From Mortierella sp. BCC40632 (taxonomy: Eukaryota > Mortierellomycota > Mortierellomycetes > Mortierellales > Mortierellaceae), in NCBI GenBank assembly GCA_011634665.1, contig WAEK01000005.1:984001-1048000 (forward strand): a stretch of 64,000 nucleotides of DNA, written 5' to 3'. Positions 22,920-35,584 of this stretch are shown in pieces (position 1 is the first letter of the stretch; the number at the start of each line of letters is the position of its first letter). Made by a program: the position numbers and the translations under genes. The notes beneath the pieces are model-generated. The model saw only the letters and a list, made by a program, of their open reading frames with translations, made no database searches and was not told the DNA's origin.

Positions 22920-23739
22920 TCTGCGGTGAGGTCAATTACGTCTACTGTATCGGAACCAGGCTCTGTCCCCGCACTACCTTCTATCCAATTTAAATAGTAA
23001 ACTTACATGTATATACCCTGTCTTGCTTCAATGACGCATCCTAGCCTACCATCTTCATTACTACCTCCACCTCCACAACATGCTGATGCGACAAATCATC
23101 TTCATTTCCATCCTGCACTTTATTTTCACACATTGTATTCCTTACTCTCTCCTCTCTTCCCAACGCACCACCAAAGGGAAAAAGGAACCCTCTCTTCATC
23201 CTCGTTCTTTTTCTTATGGCTGACGTATCTCACATGAAGACAAAGAGGTGTGGGGGATTCTTTCTTTTTTTGTCATGGTTGGCAAAAAAGAGGAAAGGAA
23301 TAACGAAAGCCACACAAACGAAATGAATCAAACCTGTGATATACTCTGACTTACCTGAAAGGGATCTGGTCAAATAGACGTACATGAACAACATAGGAGA
23401 GTGAGGTCGGTGAGAAAAAGACATGCCTGGACCAACGGCCCAGAGACGTTGAGCTTTTGATAGTGCCTGCATGCAGGCATATGACAAATCAATCTAGCAT
23501 TAATCCAGGTGGGTGCATGTACGCTGTGCGCCTTCGTATCCTTCATGTTATGTCTCTTCTGATCGCTTGAGGCCCAGAGCGAATACAACCAACGTTTGCA
23601 ACTCCAGCATCAGAACATCCACTGCAGTCGTGCAAAGTTGCAAGCAAATTTATTACTTCATACTCCATCCAGTACTCAGGTTATAGTTGGCCATTCTCAC
23701 CCTTCGGGGCTCTTTTGAATGCAATAACACGGGTAATTA
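22731..23739. other. Intergenic spacer
   Basis: An A run at 22888-22918 and pyrimidine-rich DNA at 23040-23215. No coding region is supported. Confidence 0.5.
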
Positions 23740-25268
23740 TTATAGCCCTGAAACAAACACACCGCGAAGTTGATCCACACCTCCGACCTCCATGGTTCGT
23801 CCAACTAAGATATCATGGAGCTGTCTTGGGAGTTTAAATCTGCTCTCTGAGATGTACTTGTTACTTTGTGGACACCAGATCTTAGTTGCCTCCGCAATGG
23901 CCCAGTCGGTCTCGGGAGAAGTAATAGATCTCCAGACAAGATCTGCACGAACACCCAAACGTTTCCTTTCGCTTCCGGAGGTGAGTTCTCTATCGCTATT
24001 TCTCCTTGCAGAGGAGTCGAGGCCAGTTTATCGCCTGGTATTATAAAACATCCTCGTTCACCTTTCGCTAAGTCGGTACAAACTCCCCAGGCTGACTTTA
24101 GCCATCATTGTTCTGAGAGTTTACCCACAACATCAAATGGTGATGGCTCGGTTGTTTCATAAAGATATTGCCTAAGAAAAAAGAATTGAAGAACAGGATG
24201 AAAGATGTCGGTCACCCATGAGCGAAAAATAAATTCAAAGTAATCTCTAATGACTCAATGACTTACCAGTCCGATAGGCACCTCCTGTATATGAGGTCAG
24301 ATTCAAGACCCTGTGGACGTCTAGTGAGCAAGCTTCGAAGGTCTTCGACTGTCTTTATGCTGTCAAACTTGTCAAGATATTCGGAAGCCTCCTTTGAATA
24401 TGGCGAAATGATAAGTAGGTTGCTGCTGATTTCGGCCCAATCATCGCTTGAGAATAATTGACGTGTAACTCTGTCACTGAGATCAAGCATAAAAAGAATG
24501 TATATGGGACTATATAGAGCAGAGATGGATGATTTTTTTTTTTAAAAATTTAAATACAAGTATACTAAAAGTCAAAAACTTACTGGAAGTCACTCAATTT
24601 CTTCCCCGCTTCTAAGAGAACATCCTCAACCACCGTACCTGAACTCAATGTCCACTTTCCCCAAAGTTATCGTAGCGGCGTTGTAACGACTTTCTCCTGT
24701 CATTGGTGAGCTGCTTCATAAATTTAATTAGTCATTAGTCAAGTAAGAATTTTACGGCATAAACAATTATTTGTTGGGCAAGTTTTACCTTATTGCTTTT
24801 CTTCCGTTTCTTTGTTGAAGATGAACTTTGTGCGCTTGAGCATTAATGATTAATCTCATCCTCGTCACGGGCGTCGATGTCCGCCACAGCATTGTCGATG
24901 CAATGATGATCAGGGCAATTGCTCCCTTGACTATTGCGACCGGTGTCTGCAAAGGTTTAGGGATAAAACAGACGCCCCAGAAGAACAAGGAGAGTGAACG
25001 AAAAGTTCTCCTTCGTACATGTTGTAAATTATACCCTATGTCAACGATCTTCAACAAAGCAGCAACTACATAAAATACGCCATCCACTTCATGTTTAGGT
25101 TCAGTTCTCTTACCTGCCTTTGAATGAGCGTTCAAGTCTTGCACTTTGCTCGAGTCAAATGTCATCGCAAATTCTTCCGATATCTCTTACAGGAAAGTCA
25201 ACATCAGTTGATCTAAAGACGGGGTCTGGAGATGTCTCGGAGGAAAACTGTCCTTCAGAGTTGCTCAT
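23740..25268 (-). pseudogene. Frameshifted multi-exon pseudogene of an uncharacterised fungal family
   Basis: On the minus strand a putative start at 25268 (MSNSEGQFSSE) leads into an acidic N-terminus, a basic nuclear-signal-like stretch (TKKRKKSNK near 24790) and a long domain. Segments of the domain are WTLSSGTVVEDVLLEAGKK, DDWAEISSNLLIISPYSKEA, RRPQGLESDLIYRRCLSDW, then GVRADLVWRSITSPETDW and SRFKLPRQLHDIL. Introns are visible: donor near 24583 with acceptor near 24482, and donor near 24267 with acceptor near 24173. It is broken by a frameshift near 25180, another near 24650, an in-frame TGA near 24108, another frameshift near 23990, and a stop at 23740 inside the domain. I believe the family is multicopy and of unknown function in Mortierella-like fungi, from memory only. 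Confidence 0.55.
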
Positions 25269-26903
25269 CGGCGATGGAGCTATTCTCCATTTCATCTGTT
25301 TTTGTTTTTTCTACTCTTATTTTCGTGGATTATGCACGGTCCGTTGCATGGGGTTACTGCGAAGGGAGCTGTTAATCCTCAAATAAGCAGCGCAAACGGA
25401 AGTCAAAAACAGGTGAGAAGGACAATATGTAGTGGCTAAAAGTAGAGTTCTTCGATGATTCCTTATGGCTAGATAGTCCCAAAAGAACGAAGCTTTAAAC
25501 AAACAAGCCTTTGGTGCAACCAGCCCTTTTGTCATCTTACTGAAATAAAGAGAAGAAAAGACCTTCTCTACACACTCATCATCTGTTTACATTAGTTTAG
25601 TCTTGATTCTAATCATCACTTTCTTGCTTTCTCTCTCTTCATAGACGTAACATTCCCGAGGGAAAAGTGCCTATGAAAGAGAGAGGAGGGGAAGAGGAGG
25701 AAGGCGCGTGTAACGTCTTTATGCATTTCCTCGGACAAGGCCCGAGGAAATATACAAGAGCAAAGACGTCATCCCATGGGTGAGCACCAAAAGTGTCTGG
25801 ACGAAACACACAAGCGTGGGGCACAGCTGGCACTGGCAGTGGCATTGGAGCCAAGCAAGGGGAGAGAAGGCAAACCCTCCTTTTCCTATACAGGAGAAGG
25901 AAAGGGAAAAAAGTTTGGTCCAACAGTCCAAAACCGCATTCGGGACAAGCAAGGATGCACGCCATGGTCTGTGAGCGTCATAAAAGGAATACAAGTGGTC
26001 CTTTGTCAAAAAATACTGTGATCTATGTGTAACCACTTGGAGTTGTCGACGGGCAATTCTCTTCTCCTCTGTCCAGGACCCGCTTCTTTCTTTCTTTCTC
26101 TTTTTTTATCTGCCCATTTAGGGGTATTATTCGTCGGCGCGCACCCATCAGGACCTGCTTCTTCGTTCTTCCTTTCTTCGTTCTTCCCTTGAACCCTCCG
26201 CTCCATGGTCTTTACTAGTATTCTTTCTTCGCTTCAAAGGGCCTAATCCTAAATGGCGACTCTCTCCCTCCCTCCCCCCTCCACGCGATTTACACATTGC
26301 TTTCAAAACACATCTCTGTCCACCCTTGGTGTTTTTTCATCCAGTTACTCCTTTCCTCCTTCGATGGCAGTGAGACGAGTTTTTGCCACAGAGTCAGCTC
26401 CCAACCATTCATACTCCAAATCACAAAACACACGCACACACACATTCAACAAACATTCAGCATCGCCACCAGGCTCCAACTCCCACTCTCCTGTTCACCG
26501 CCCTTCTCATCTACATCTCTCTCAGTCCACGCCTTTTTTGTGCTCAACAACTTGCAGCCTGCAGCCCTTCCACCACCACCAAAAAGCAAAAAAAGCAGCG
26601 ATCGGACAGACTCCTTCTTTCTTTTTCGCCCAATCCCAAAAATAACAGCCGCACACAAACATACACAAAACAAAGCGGCTTGTCTTCCTTCAATAGTCGC
26701 GCCATCTCGCTTCCTGTCGCGATTTCAGTCCGCTTTCGGCAGTTTGATGCTTGGACCAGTCCAGTATGTATACTTTTTTTTTCTTCTTTTTCTTCCTCTC
26801 TCGGGATTTGCCTCGGGCGTCAGAGCTCTCAACTGTCTACTCGTCCTCCCAAAAAGCCTCGCTCTCTCGCTCTTTTATTCTCCTCTGCTCACTTGATTAC
26901 CCT

Positions 26904-26935
<32 letters not shown>

Positions 26936-27010
26936 TTCTCTTTTTCTTTCTCTTTCTCTCTCTTTCTTTCCTTCCTTCTCCTTCCCCTTTTGGCCTAGGA
27001 TTTTCTTAAA

Positions 27011-27221
27011 CTCAGTCTCATTGAACCTCAACCTCAAAAAGAAATCGAAACCCTCCCCCCCCCCACGACCGAGGAGGAGGAAAGAAAGAAAGAACTCTTC
27101 GAGATCTCCCCTAAATAAGAGAGAGAGAGAGGGAGGGACAGAAAAGAGTTTTGCTTTCGAACCCCTCTGCAATTCTTTTTCCCCCCACCTTCATTGGTTT
27201 CTACCGCCATCGGTGCCAACC
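27011..27221. repeat. Direct duplication, copy 1
   Basis: This stretch, from CTCAGTCTCATT to CCATCGGTGCCAA, recurs imperfectly at 27354-27572. Shared landmarks in the same order are AAAAAGAAATCGAAACCCT, GACCGAGGAGG, GAAAGAAAGAA, TAAATAAGAGAGAG, GACAGAAAAGAG and CCATCGGTGCCAA. Identity is patchy and spacing differs. Confidence 0.75.
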
Positions 27222-27353
27222 AGCTCCTCCTCTGCTCTGTTCTCTTGACGCACTGTCTTTCTTTTGAGGGATCTGACTGAGGAACTCGCTCACTCACTTT
27301 CTCTCTCTTATTCAGTCTCTTTCTGCTTCGAGGAAGTAGGATTTCGACCCATC

Positions 27354-27572
27354 CTCAGTCTCATTATCCCCTCCACGTAATCCAAAAAGAAATCGAAACC
27401 CTTTGCGGACAGCGACTCGACCGAGGAGGAAAGAAAGAAAGAAGAGCAAAGCGAGATAGCGAGTAAATAAGAGAGAGAGAGAGGGAGAGTGACAGAAAAG
27501 AGAACTAAAATATATAAATGGTGCAATCTTTAGATAATATATCTGGCGATATATATCCATCGGTGCCAAAGA
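27354..27572. repeat. Direct duplication, copy 2 (TATA-invaded)
   Basis: Second copy of the block at 27011-27221. Its 3' half differs from copy 1 mainly by A/T-rich replacements (TATATAAATG, TAATATATC, CGATATATATCC), as if short TA-rich sequence had been inserted or substituted throughout. Confidence 0.7.
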
Positions 27573-27711
27573 CCTGGCTATTATATAATATACAGTTTGG
27601 CGCTCAAAACAATATATTGATTATATATGACTTTGAGGATATATAGAGTTTAGAGATATTCTGTATTATTATTAGATAGAGAGAGAAGGAGATTTTAGAG
27701 AGATTTTATTT

Positions 27712-27766
<55 letters not shown>

Positions 27767-27946
27767 AAAATGAGTGAGTGAAAGAATGAATTTTGGAATG
27801 AACGAACGAACGAGCCAAATGGCGAATGAATGATGAAAAAAAAAAAAAAAAAAAGGCCATAAGCTGGCCAAGTGAGGATGAAAAATGTGGAACTGATGGG
27901 ACTGACCCATGGAGAACAACAACGGCCAAACTCCTTTCCCTTCTAG

Positions 27947-28062
27947 ACCCGTACCTGTCCTTCTATCTCCAAGGACGTCGCAAGTTCACCTGCGTGGCCA
28001 TCAAGGGCGGAGTCAAGCCAGTGTGGAATCAAACGGTAATGAGAACGAAGAATGAAGAATGA

Positions 28063-28097
<35 letters not shown>

Positions 28098-31000
28098 TAA
28101 CGATAGCAATAGCAATAGCAACAAAGGACTCGCCTCCATCGCATCTCCATCATCTCCGACGTCCTATTTGCCTTTGCCTCGCCCTCTCGGACTAACAATG
28201 ATTGCATCGCCTGCCGGCTCTCATTCCATCTCGCTCATGGTTCGCCCAAATAGATAAGGTACCATCAGATCACCGACTCGTCTTCAAAGGAACACACAAC
28301 GCTCAAGATCTTTTGTATCCATGAAAAGACAGGCGTCAGCATAGGTGCCGGTGACGGACTCATTGGTAACTGCGAAATCGACTTGAAGCGGATTCTCTTT
28401 GGCTCCAAGGACGGCCTCTATGAAGGTAATACGACCGGCTGCTTGCTTTCCCGAGACATTGACCCAGCTCAGTTCGAGCACAACGTCTTGTCTCAACGCA
28501 CACACAGCCGCCAGGCGATAGTGTGACATACTCGACTTGTCAAAAAAGAAAAAAGAGAAGAAAGACTGGACCCCCTCCTCCTCCTCTCAGAAGAGTGTTC
28601 TTTGCAGACTGACAAGATAGCCCTGGGCTGCATGGTTTCATTCGCTCGCACGGATACTCTATAGGCTGGTTTCAATTGACTTTTGACGGCAAAGAAGCAG
28701 GCCAGGTTCACCTCCGCCTCCAACTGGAGGAGCCATCGGTAAGCGGGCCGGGAGGACAATCGTAGTTTGTGGAGGAGTGAAAGAAAAAAAGAGAAAAAAA
28801 GGGAAAAAAAAAGGATACAGCCTGCAACTCGTTTCAGCCATTGCTCTAATCGCTCATTCCTTTCTGCCGGACCCACTAGAGCGAGGAAGAGGCTCCAGAA
28901 AATGCACCACTCCGGCCCGACACCCGTTATCTCAAGGCCAAGTTGGACAAGAAAAAGGCGGAACAAAAGTCGGACAAAAAGCACGGCAAGGACAGCTCCT
29001 CTTCTTCTGGATCATTATCAATGTTCAGACCTCAAAGCAGCCTCGGCAATCATACCCGCAGACGTCCTTCTGACCGTGTAGGCTCCACTCAGCCTCTAAC
29101 CGCCACTGCAACATCATCTTCAGACCAGTCTGTAGCGCTGCGTCGTGCTCCTACCAATCGTTTGTACAAACCTCGATCCATGGCCGATATCAAGGATCGA
29201 AATCAGACTGCTGCCTTCCAGGAACCAGCACAGCGTTTAGCAGGCTCCAAATCGATGGAAGAGGTTCGAGCCCAGGTTGTGACCCCGACTTCAGGAATGG
29301 ATGATGATGACTCCACCACGCCCTCGGAAGGGTACGATATTGGGGACAAGACATCGATCACCAGTCCACGACCCCAGTCCATGACGAGCCCCAAGGTGAC
29401 CTTTACATCGCAGGACAGCGAGGGCAATGTCAACCAACTCAACCTCCTCACTGCACCTTTTGACCCGACCTGGCTTGAAGCAACCCCCCAGATCCTGCGG
29501 CGTGCTCTGTCCGCCCACCTCTATTACCAGGATCTCCAACAGATGCAGATCAATCATGCACAGGAAATTGCTCGACCTCAGTCGCAACAGGGCTTTATCC
29601 CTTACCCCCAGGCGCTCTTTGTTTCAGAGGGCAACTCCTTCCAGGCCTTTGCACAGGCGCACAACCAACATATGCAGCATCAGACCAAAGGTACAGAACG
29701 ACCACCAAATGTGCCACAAAAGGACGCTATTCCTTCGTCGACGCAACAGCCACCATCTCAAGGGATGGGAATACGCCCAGGTCAAGCAGGAGGGCCACCG
29801 CCACCCGTTCCGGCTCAATCCCAAATGCGCAATCAATCACCGCCGCAGCAGCAGCAACAACAGTGGTCCAAATTTGAGATCCCCGATGGCTATCCACCCC
29901 AGATGCAGCAGCCACAACAGCCCTCTGCCATTAAATCCAAGAGGAATGATATGACTGGAACCTCCAAACATCTGTCCCTCCCACCGAGGAATCCTGCTCA
30001 CTCGAATCAAATGCAGTCTTCTCGATCCACGGGAGGTGAAGACTATCGGAGTGGAGATTTCTCGAATCGGGCCACGGCACAGTCATCAGCTTTGGGACCC
30101 GCTGCCGGATATCTCCCAGATACATATTCCAAGGAACATCAACGTGCTCTGTCAAATCAACTCGCCCGACCCAAATCACAGTCCTCCGATCTTTCCTCAC
30201 CACCCAGTCTTCAGGATCTAAACAAGGCTAGACACAACATGGGAGGTCCCAGTGTGGAGATGGATCGACCCATGACAAGCATGGGGTTCTATTCCGACCC
30301 TACACCAAGTGCTTCCCCCTCCACGCCAGGCAATGTCCTCAATGGGAACACACCAGGACGAGCCATCTATTTCACCTCTCCTATTCCTCAGGATCAGACC
30401 TATGGCACACTGCATTCTCAACAGAATTCTTCTGCACAGTCATCTGTTATTTTTGATCCTCGAGGCCCTTCCCCTTATCCTGGTTCAGAGCCCTATAGTT
30501 CTTCTACCCAGATTTCACCTGCATTGCCCATCCCGACCAAGTTCATGGGACGAGTTAAAGAGGCGATTGCACTTCAGTACTCACCTCGACCTACCAATTT
30601 GGATGGCAATGATATCGAAGAGTCCTACCGGGACAATACAATGGGACGCCGGTTCCTGGCTCGGTATTCGGTTGGAATGCGACGGGAGCGGAGTGTCTTT
30701 GAAGGATATTATCTCAAGGAAAGAAGTCCGTCTCTGGCAGACGGCATGACTACCCAACAACAACAGCAACAACAACAGCAACAACAGCAGCAACAGAGAC
30801 AAACTCAACGATCCCTCTCTCGACAACAATCGCAAAGAGCAGCGACGACAGAGCAGGATGGAAACGATCGAGTGATTATCAAATACATTCGATGGAAACG
30901 TGAATGGGAGACGGATTGTATGATGATGCGATACCTGACCTGTCCACATCCAGATGAGAAATTAGGAGGTCAGTATGTGGATTATCCTCAACCACAACAG

Positions 31001-32782
31001 GCCTGTCAGAACGTGAACCCCTATGTCGTTGGTCTGTACGAGACCTTTATGCATACGCACGGAAAGGAAGGCGAGCGTCGTTATCTCTCTGTCCTTCAAT
31101 GGTATTCCGAAACCCTCGAGTCGTTTATCAAGGACTGTATCGCCTCGGGCGAAGGTCTGGAGGTGACCTTGCCCATTGTCCGATGCTTGATCGAATGTGT
31201 CGCCTATATTCATAGTCGCAAGATTTGTCATCTTAACATCAAGACCTCGAATTTTGTCCGCGATCCTTATTCAAAATCTTGTCTGGACAAGGTCTGGGGC
31301 CGAGGCTGGAAGTTGATTGACTTTGAAGGGGCGAGGATCTTGGGTGAGGAATCGCTCGGCCGATGCACATACCAGTATGCAGCCCCCGAGGTCTTGATGA
31401 CCCACACTCGGGGTCTGTCCATCACCGCTAGGGCATCTCAGGATATCTGGTCGTTGGGACTGGTGATTTACGAACTTTTGACAGACAAACCCCTCTTCAA
31501 GACGGACGAACAGGCCAAACAGGCGCTTCTGAATGGAGGCATTGGCACTAATCCTGGAAATCGTCGATCGATGCAGCCAGTTCGGTATTATGATGCACGC
31601 AACATCCATCCCGAGTATATACCCCTTTTGGACGCGATGCTTGTCCATGACCCTGATAATCGACTTTCGGCAGCAGATCTTTTGAAATTGGATCTGTTTA
31701 CAAAACCCATCGTGCCTGAGCCAATGCCAGAGCATCAATGGCTCCGGAACAATAATATCCAGTCGCTGGCAGACATGGATGAGGCCCGTTTGTGCAGTCG
31801 ACAGCTTATGGGTATCCTCAGCAACTCGCACGAGAGTGTGCAACGACAGCAAAATGCAGTCATGACGTTAGTTGAAGGATTGGGACGGATCTTAGACTCG
31901 CCCTTTGATCAGATTCCTCGATTGTTTATGTTGGTTCCACCCATGGTTCAGGACCTTGACTCCGCTCGATCGTTCAGACCCGCAGACTTGCTTCAGAACA
32001 AGAGCCTTCGACTGGTCTTGCTCTGCGAGGGGTTGACGGGCCAGGGTGAGGATGCTCATTTGACGGACCATCGTGGCTATGTGCTTGAGGACCCTGGAGC
32101 GTTTGTGAGGGATGTTGGCAAGCTGTTGCTTCACTTGACAGTGATTGGTGCGATCCGGTCCATGCCTGGGCCTTCGGCAGACCAGCGTTCCTGGAAATTG
32201 ACGGGTACTGCGCTGGACAATTGCCAGCGCTGGTTCCCATCGGCACGATCCTATTATGAAAGTCTGCAGACGGCTCTCCAACGGATGGTTGGGCCCGCAC
32301 CAGGCACTGTGGAGCTGCGGTCCTTGCGTGGTCCGACGCTCAAGTGTCTAGAGCAGTGGCTCGCACGAGTTATCCGGAGGCAGTCGCTGCAGCTCTCTGC
32401 AGAAGGACTTGCCCGCAAGGCCTCACGGAATGACAGGACGGGGCGGGCTGGACAGCCGTATGACTCCTACGGAGGAGGGTTGGAGGACATGTCAGACCCA
32501 CTTGGGGCTGATGACCTAGAAGAGCCAGAAGTCACAGGACCAGGTGGAGGCGAAGGTTTTGGAGGACTGTACAAGGTGGCGGTTGGTTCGCTTGGGGACC
32601 GATGGGTTTGTCGAGGCTGCGTGTCGCGAAACCTGGGAAATAACATTGAGGCGATTCGAGCTGCGGGGGCAATGTCAGCATCAGGAGGATCCGATACACC
32701 ATCGTATATAAAAAAAAAGAAAAAGAGAGAGATTTTTTTTTCTGGGCCAAGGAAAGAGAAAGGAAGAGTCGACGATGGCTAG
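27947..32782 (+). CDS. C2 domain-pseudokinase protein (5' end not resolved)
   Basis: Exons 27947-28035, 28254-28425, 28665-28738 and 28880-32782, all GT-AG with matching phases; about 1,412 codons are visible. The first three exons and the start of the fourth encode a C2 domain from DPYLSFYLQGRRKFTC through IRYHQITD to GWFQLTFDGKEAGQVHLRL. Then come a long Ser/Pro/Gln-rich linker with nuclear-type low complexity and a kinase fold. The fold has VIIKYIRWKREWE (the beta-3 Lys) after a poly-Gln insertion. The catalytic loop reads HLNIKTSNF instead of HRDxKxxN, and the DFG motif is DFE. The APE motif is kept (YAAPEV), as is DIWSLGLVIYELL. Loss of the catalytic Asp predicts a pseudokinase. C2 domains usually bind membrane lipid. 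The acceptor at 27947 is in phase 1 and no upstream exon fits, so the start is missing. Confidence 0.8.
30755..30798 (+). repeat. Poly-glutamine (CAA/CAG) tract inside the pseudokinase gene
   Basis: A mixed CAA/CAG run encodes about 15 glutamines between the first strands of the kinase fold and the beta-3 lysine strand. That is an unusual place for an expandable repeat. Confidence 0.85.
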
Positions 32783-32924
32783 AAAGGATAAATAAAGAAC
32801 AATGTGACGCCCCACTCAACAAGTTACCACTGGGCCTCGGGCGCAACAAGGGCAAATGGAGTAGGTAAAATTCAACACCCTATGGATCTTCCTCGGTGCC
32901 TGGAATGTTGTCCATGGCCCTCTC

Positions 32925-33578
32925 TTCAGCCCAAAATCCTACTTTCGCAGTTGACGTTCCTCACACAGATTTCTCATCAACATCTGTAGGCTGAAAATAA
33001 GTTCATGGCTGCTTCTTTTACTTTATCAGAACTGCTCCTTACTCGCTCCCTCGTACCAACTGGCCAGAGCTGATGTTCCTAACTCTGTACAGGCCGATAC
33101 TGTCAACTTGTTTGATTAGGAGCCGTTACTCCCTGGCTGCCTGCTGTTACATAATCGTTTCTGAGTTGTCTTCCACCATTGATTCGTTTAGACGCCCTTT
33201 CAGATAGTGGCGGTGGTAGCGACCATATCCACAAATCATGATTGGGTGTGCGCCAACAAAAGGAAAGGTTAAACTTCGGGCCGGTACTTCCTCTTTCTTG
33301 GAATTTGGCTTGACCAACATCCAAGATTCCAACGGTACAAGTACAATTACTTGGTCAAGGCTGATTTTGGAACGGCGGAGAAAATTTTGCGTAGACTCCG
33401 CTAAGCTGAAGGAGAAGAGAAGAGTTCGACGACATGGAAGGGTCACTGACGGACCTACTAAGAAGGACAACTCAACCTTCAAGAGAGACATATTGAAACG
33501 TGCAATGTCGACACTACCTTGTTGAGAGAGCAAGTAGTCAAATCGGCGAGGCAGGATCTCTCCGAGGCTCTAGCTTGC
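32925..33578. repeat. Inverted repeat, left arm
   Basis: This arm matches, in reverse complement, 35585-36360 at high identity over its inner ~540 bp (33040-33578). Landmarks are the GCGAGTCCC-type outer part, a block encoding VDIARFNMSLLKVEL on the minus strand, and GAGATCCTGCCTCGCC at the inner edge. It lacks about 115 bp present in the right arm (around 36135-36255), after which homology resumes outward to about 32925. Edges are approximate. Confidence 0.85.
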
Positions 33579-33661
33579 CAAAGTTCCAGGGAGCCATCTC
33601 CGGAGCTGTAGATATATTTTTTCCTTGAAGGGAAGGAGCAATAATATAAACTAGGACTATA

Positions 33662-33738
<77 letters not shown>

Positions 33739-35584
33739 CAATGAATGATAGAACGTGCTCTGTAGAGAATAGAGATAGTACATATGAGGTAGTTCCATAT
33801 AATTGCAAGTAAGGTCCCATTCAAGAAAAACTCCATGGCACCAGCTGTGTTAGGAAGGGTCGCCATTGACTGTGTGGTATTTCCTGCAATAGATTTCTCT
33901 TGGAAGGGCTTCGCCAAGTAGAAGAAGAAGCCAATAAACCTCTGTAATGCCACGATACGTACCACCAATGTACAATCATTAAAATATAATTAGTGTGATA
34001 TAACTGAACATACCTCGTAGGACACCTCGGTATAGATACTCATAGCAATGGGAGAAGGGTAGCAAGAGGGAAAAACAAGAGTCGGCGAGAAAAAGACATG
34101 CCTGGATACTTGATGTTGGGTGTTTTTTTCTGCTTCCTGAGAGATAAGCAGCTAACTCTAACTAAGGTGCAAAGTGGCGTATATGCCACAGGCACTACTC
34201 TGGTTTTAATCTCTCGCTATAGATCCCAAGGCGAACAATCAAGATTTAGTTCCACAAAGAGGCCTTTGATTGAACATACCAGCGACATCTGTCATCATCA
34301 CGGCAAGATCTTTGATGCTGTAACTCTTATGGAGTCCCTGGATGCAGCGACCAAGACGGACGTATCACGGCATTGGACAGTGATGTCCTTGAATGAAATG
34401 CCCTGTCGCTTGAATTCAATATTGGAGATTTTGACCCCACTGTAGCAAGAGATGAGGTCGACTTTGCGTCCGCTGTCACTGAGGTCTCCAAACTCTACCG
34501 ACTGCTGATTTCAAAGAGAGGGTAAGTTCGTGCCACGGGCCCTCTGCCCTGATAGCCACATGCTTGTTCTTTGATGGAGGGCTTCGAAATGAGGAGGCCG
34601 CATCTCCATCTGAGGATGTCGAGGCTGAAGTTGAACTGCTGGGCCACTGGAGCCTCTCTTGTAAGTCGAGTACTCAGCTTGAAGTTCTTATTAACTGGCA
34701 TTGGCTAATGAAATGCCTGCCTTCCGTGCTGTGCTTTTGAGACTGAGTTTGAATTAAACCAACTCCCAAAACTGTTGAGCCTCGTTCACTCTGAAGATCT
34801 CATATTCTCTCAGGAGGGTGTGCCGCAGAGCGATGGCAATTTGGTGATGTTTGGCAGCTTGATTAGCTTCAAATATGGCTCTTCAGCAGATGTTGCTTGG
34901 GCGTAGCAGTATTTTTTAGGGGTGGAGGGGCGAAAATTACCATGTTAGCATGCTCCAACCTGTCCTTTGACTGAGACAGGACCTATTAGAGCTGCTTGTC
35001 GAACGAGCGGTCGGTGTTCATTTAGCATTCTTAAGAGAGATTGCGATGGGTCATGTCAGTGTCCATTTGAAATAGCTCTAACTACATAGTAAAAATGAAT
35101 GGTGCGATAATCAAAATTATCCCAGCCAAGGAAGACACGTCCCAGGACCAGAAGAATCCTGACCACCAATCCACGCCCCAACTGGGCCGGTAGCCTCATT
35201 CGTCATTGACATATGGTAGACCACCTTCCCCAAGAAGGTAGTGAATTTGGAAAGGTGCTTTAGCGTGTAGTGAACAGATGGCTAAAGTGAAAGAAAGCAG
35301 GGTAGAGGTTGCATTGGGTGGGGGGAGGGAGGGAAATAATCGAAGGGGCTGAGTCTGGTTTCCAGACACAGCCTCCACATAACGGGCACATTTTACATAG
35401 GCGCAATGGGTATTGTTTCATCTCCATCTCTTTCTTCAACTAAGGCAACCTCTACCCCGTGTTCTCCCCCCCTCTCACGCTCTCTCGCTCTCTCTCTCTC
35501 TCTGCGTGTAGTTTGTGTTTGTCACCTTTTCATCAACGCAGCCTTTTCTCTCCTGCTCTCTTTCTTTCTCACCCTTTGTCATAA
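33579..35584. pseudogene. Spacer of the inverted repeat with decayed coding DNA
   Basis: About 2.0 kb. A (CAA)n array of roughly 25 units fills 33664-33738. Plus-strand pieces look like former coding sequence: LSLEFNIGDFDPTVARDEVD near 34410-34470 (ending at a GGTAAG donor near 34519) and LPKLLSLVHSEDLIFSQEG near 34765-34820. They lie in different frames with stops between. The last part (35450-35580) is pyrimidine-rich. I see no transposase and no named domain. Confidence 0.4.
33664..33738. repeat. (CAA)n microsatellite
   Basis: About 25 nearly perfect CAA units. Long valine or cysteine frames on the minus strand here are only translations of this repeat. Confidence 0.95.

Larger units (their letters stand above)
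25269..27946. other. Intergenic / upstream region of the C2-pseudokinase gene
   Basis: No intact gene. The overlapping frames at 26250-27010 are Ser/Pro/His-rich translations of pyrimidine-rich DNA, as expected of a long leader or promoter. The region also contains a T run (26910-26938), a decayed 0.2-kb direct duplication (listed separately), a strikingly TATA-rich stretch (27510-27670) and GA arrays (27713-27761). Confidence 0.5.

Noticed and set aside
26253..27248. Overlapping Ser/Pro/His-rich plus-strand frames upstream of the C2 gene
   Set aside because: Pyrimidine-rich leader DNA produces open frames in all three phases; none has conserved motifs.
33538..33968. Minus-strand frames with runs of cysteine, valine or leucine
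   Set aside because: Produced entirely by the (CAA)n microsatellite.
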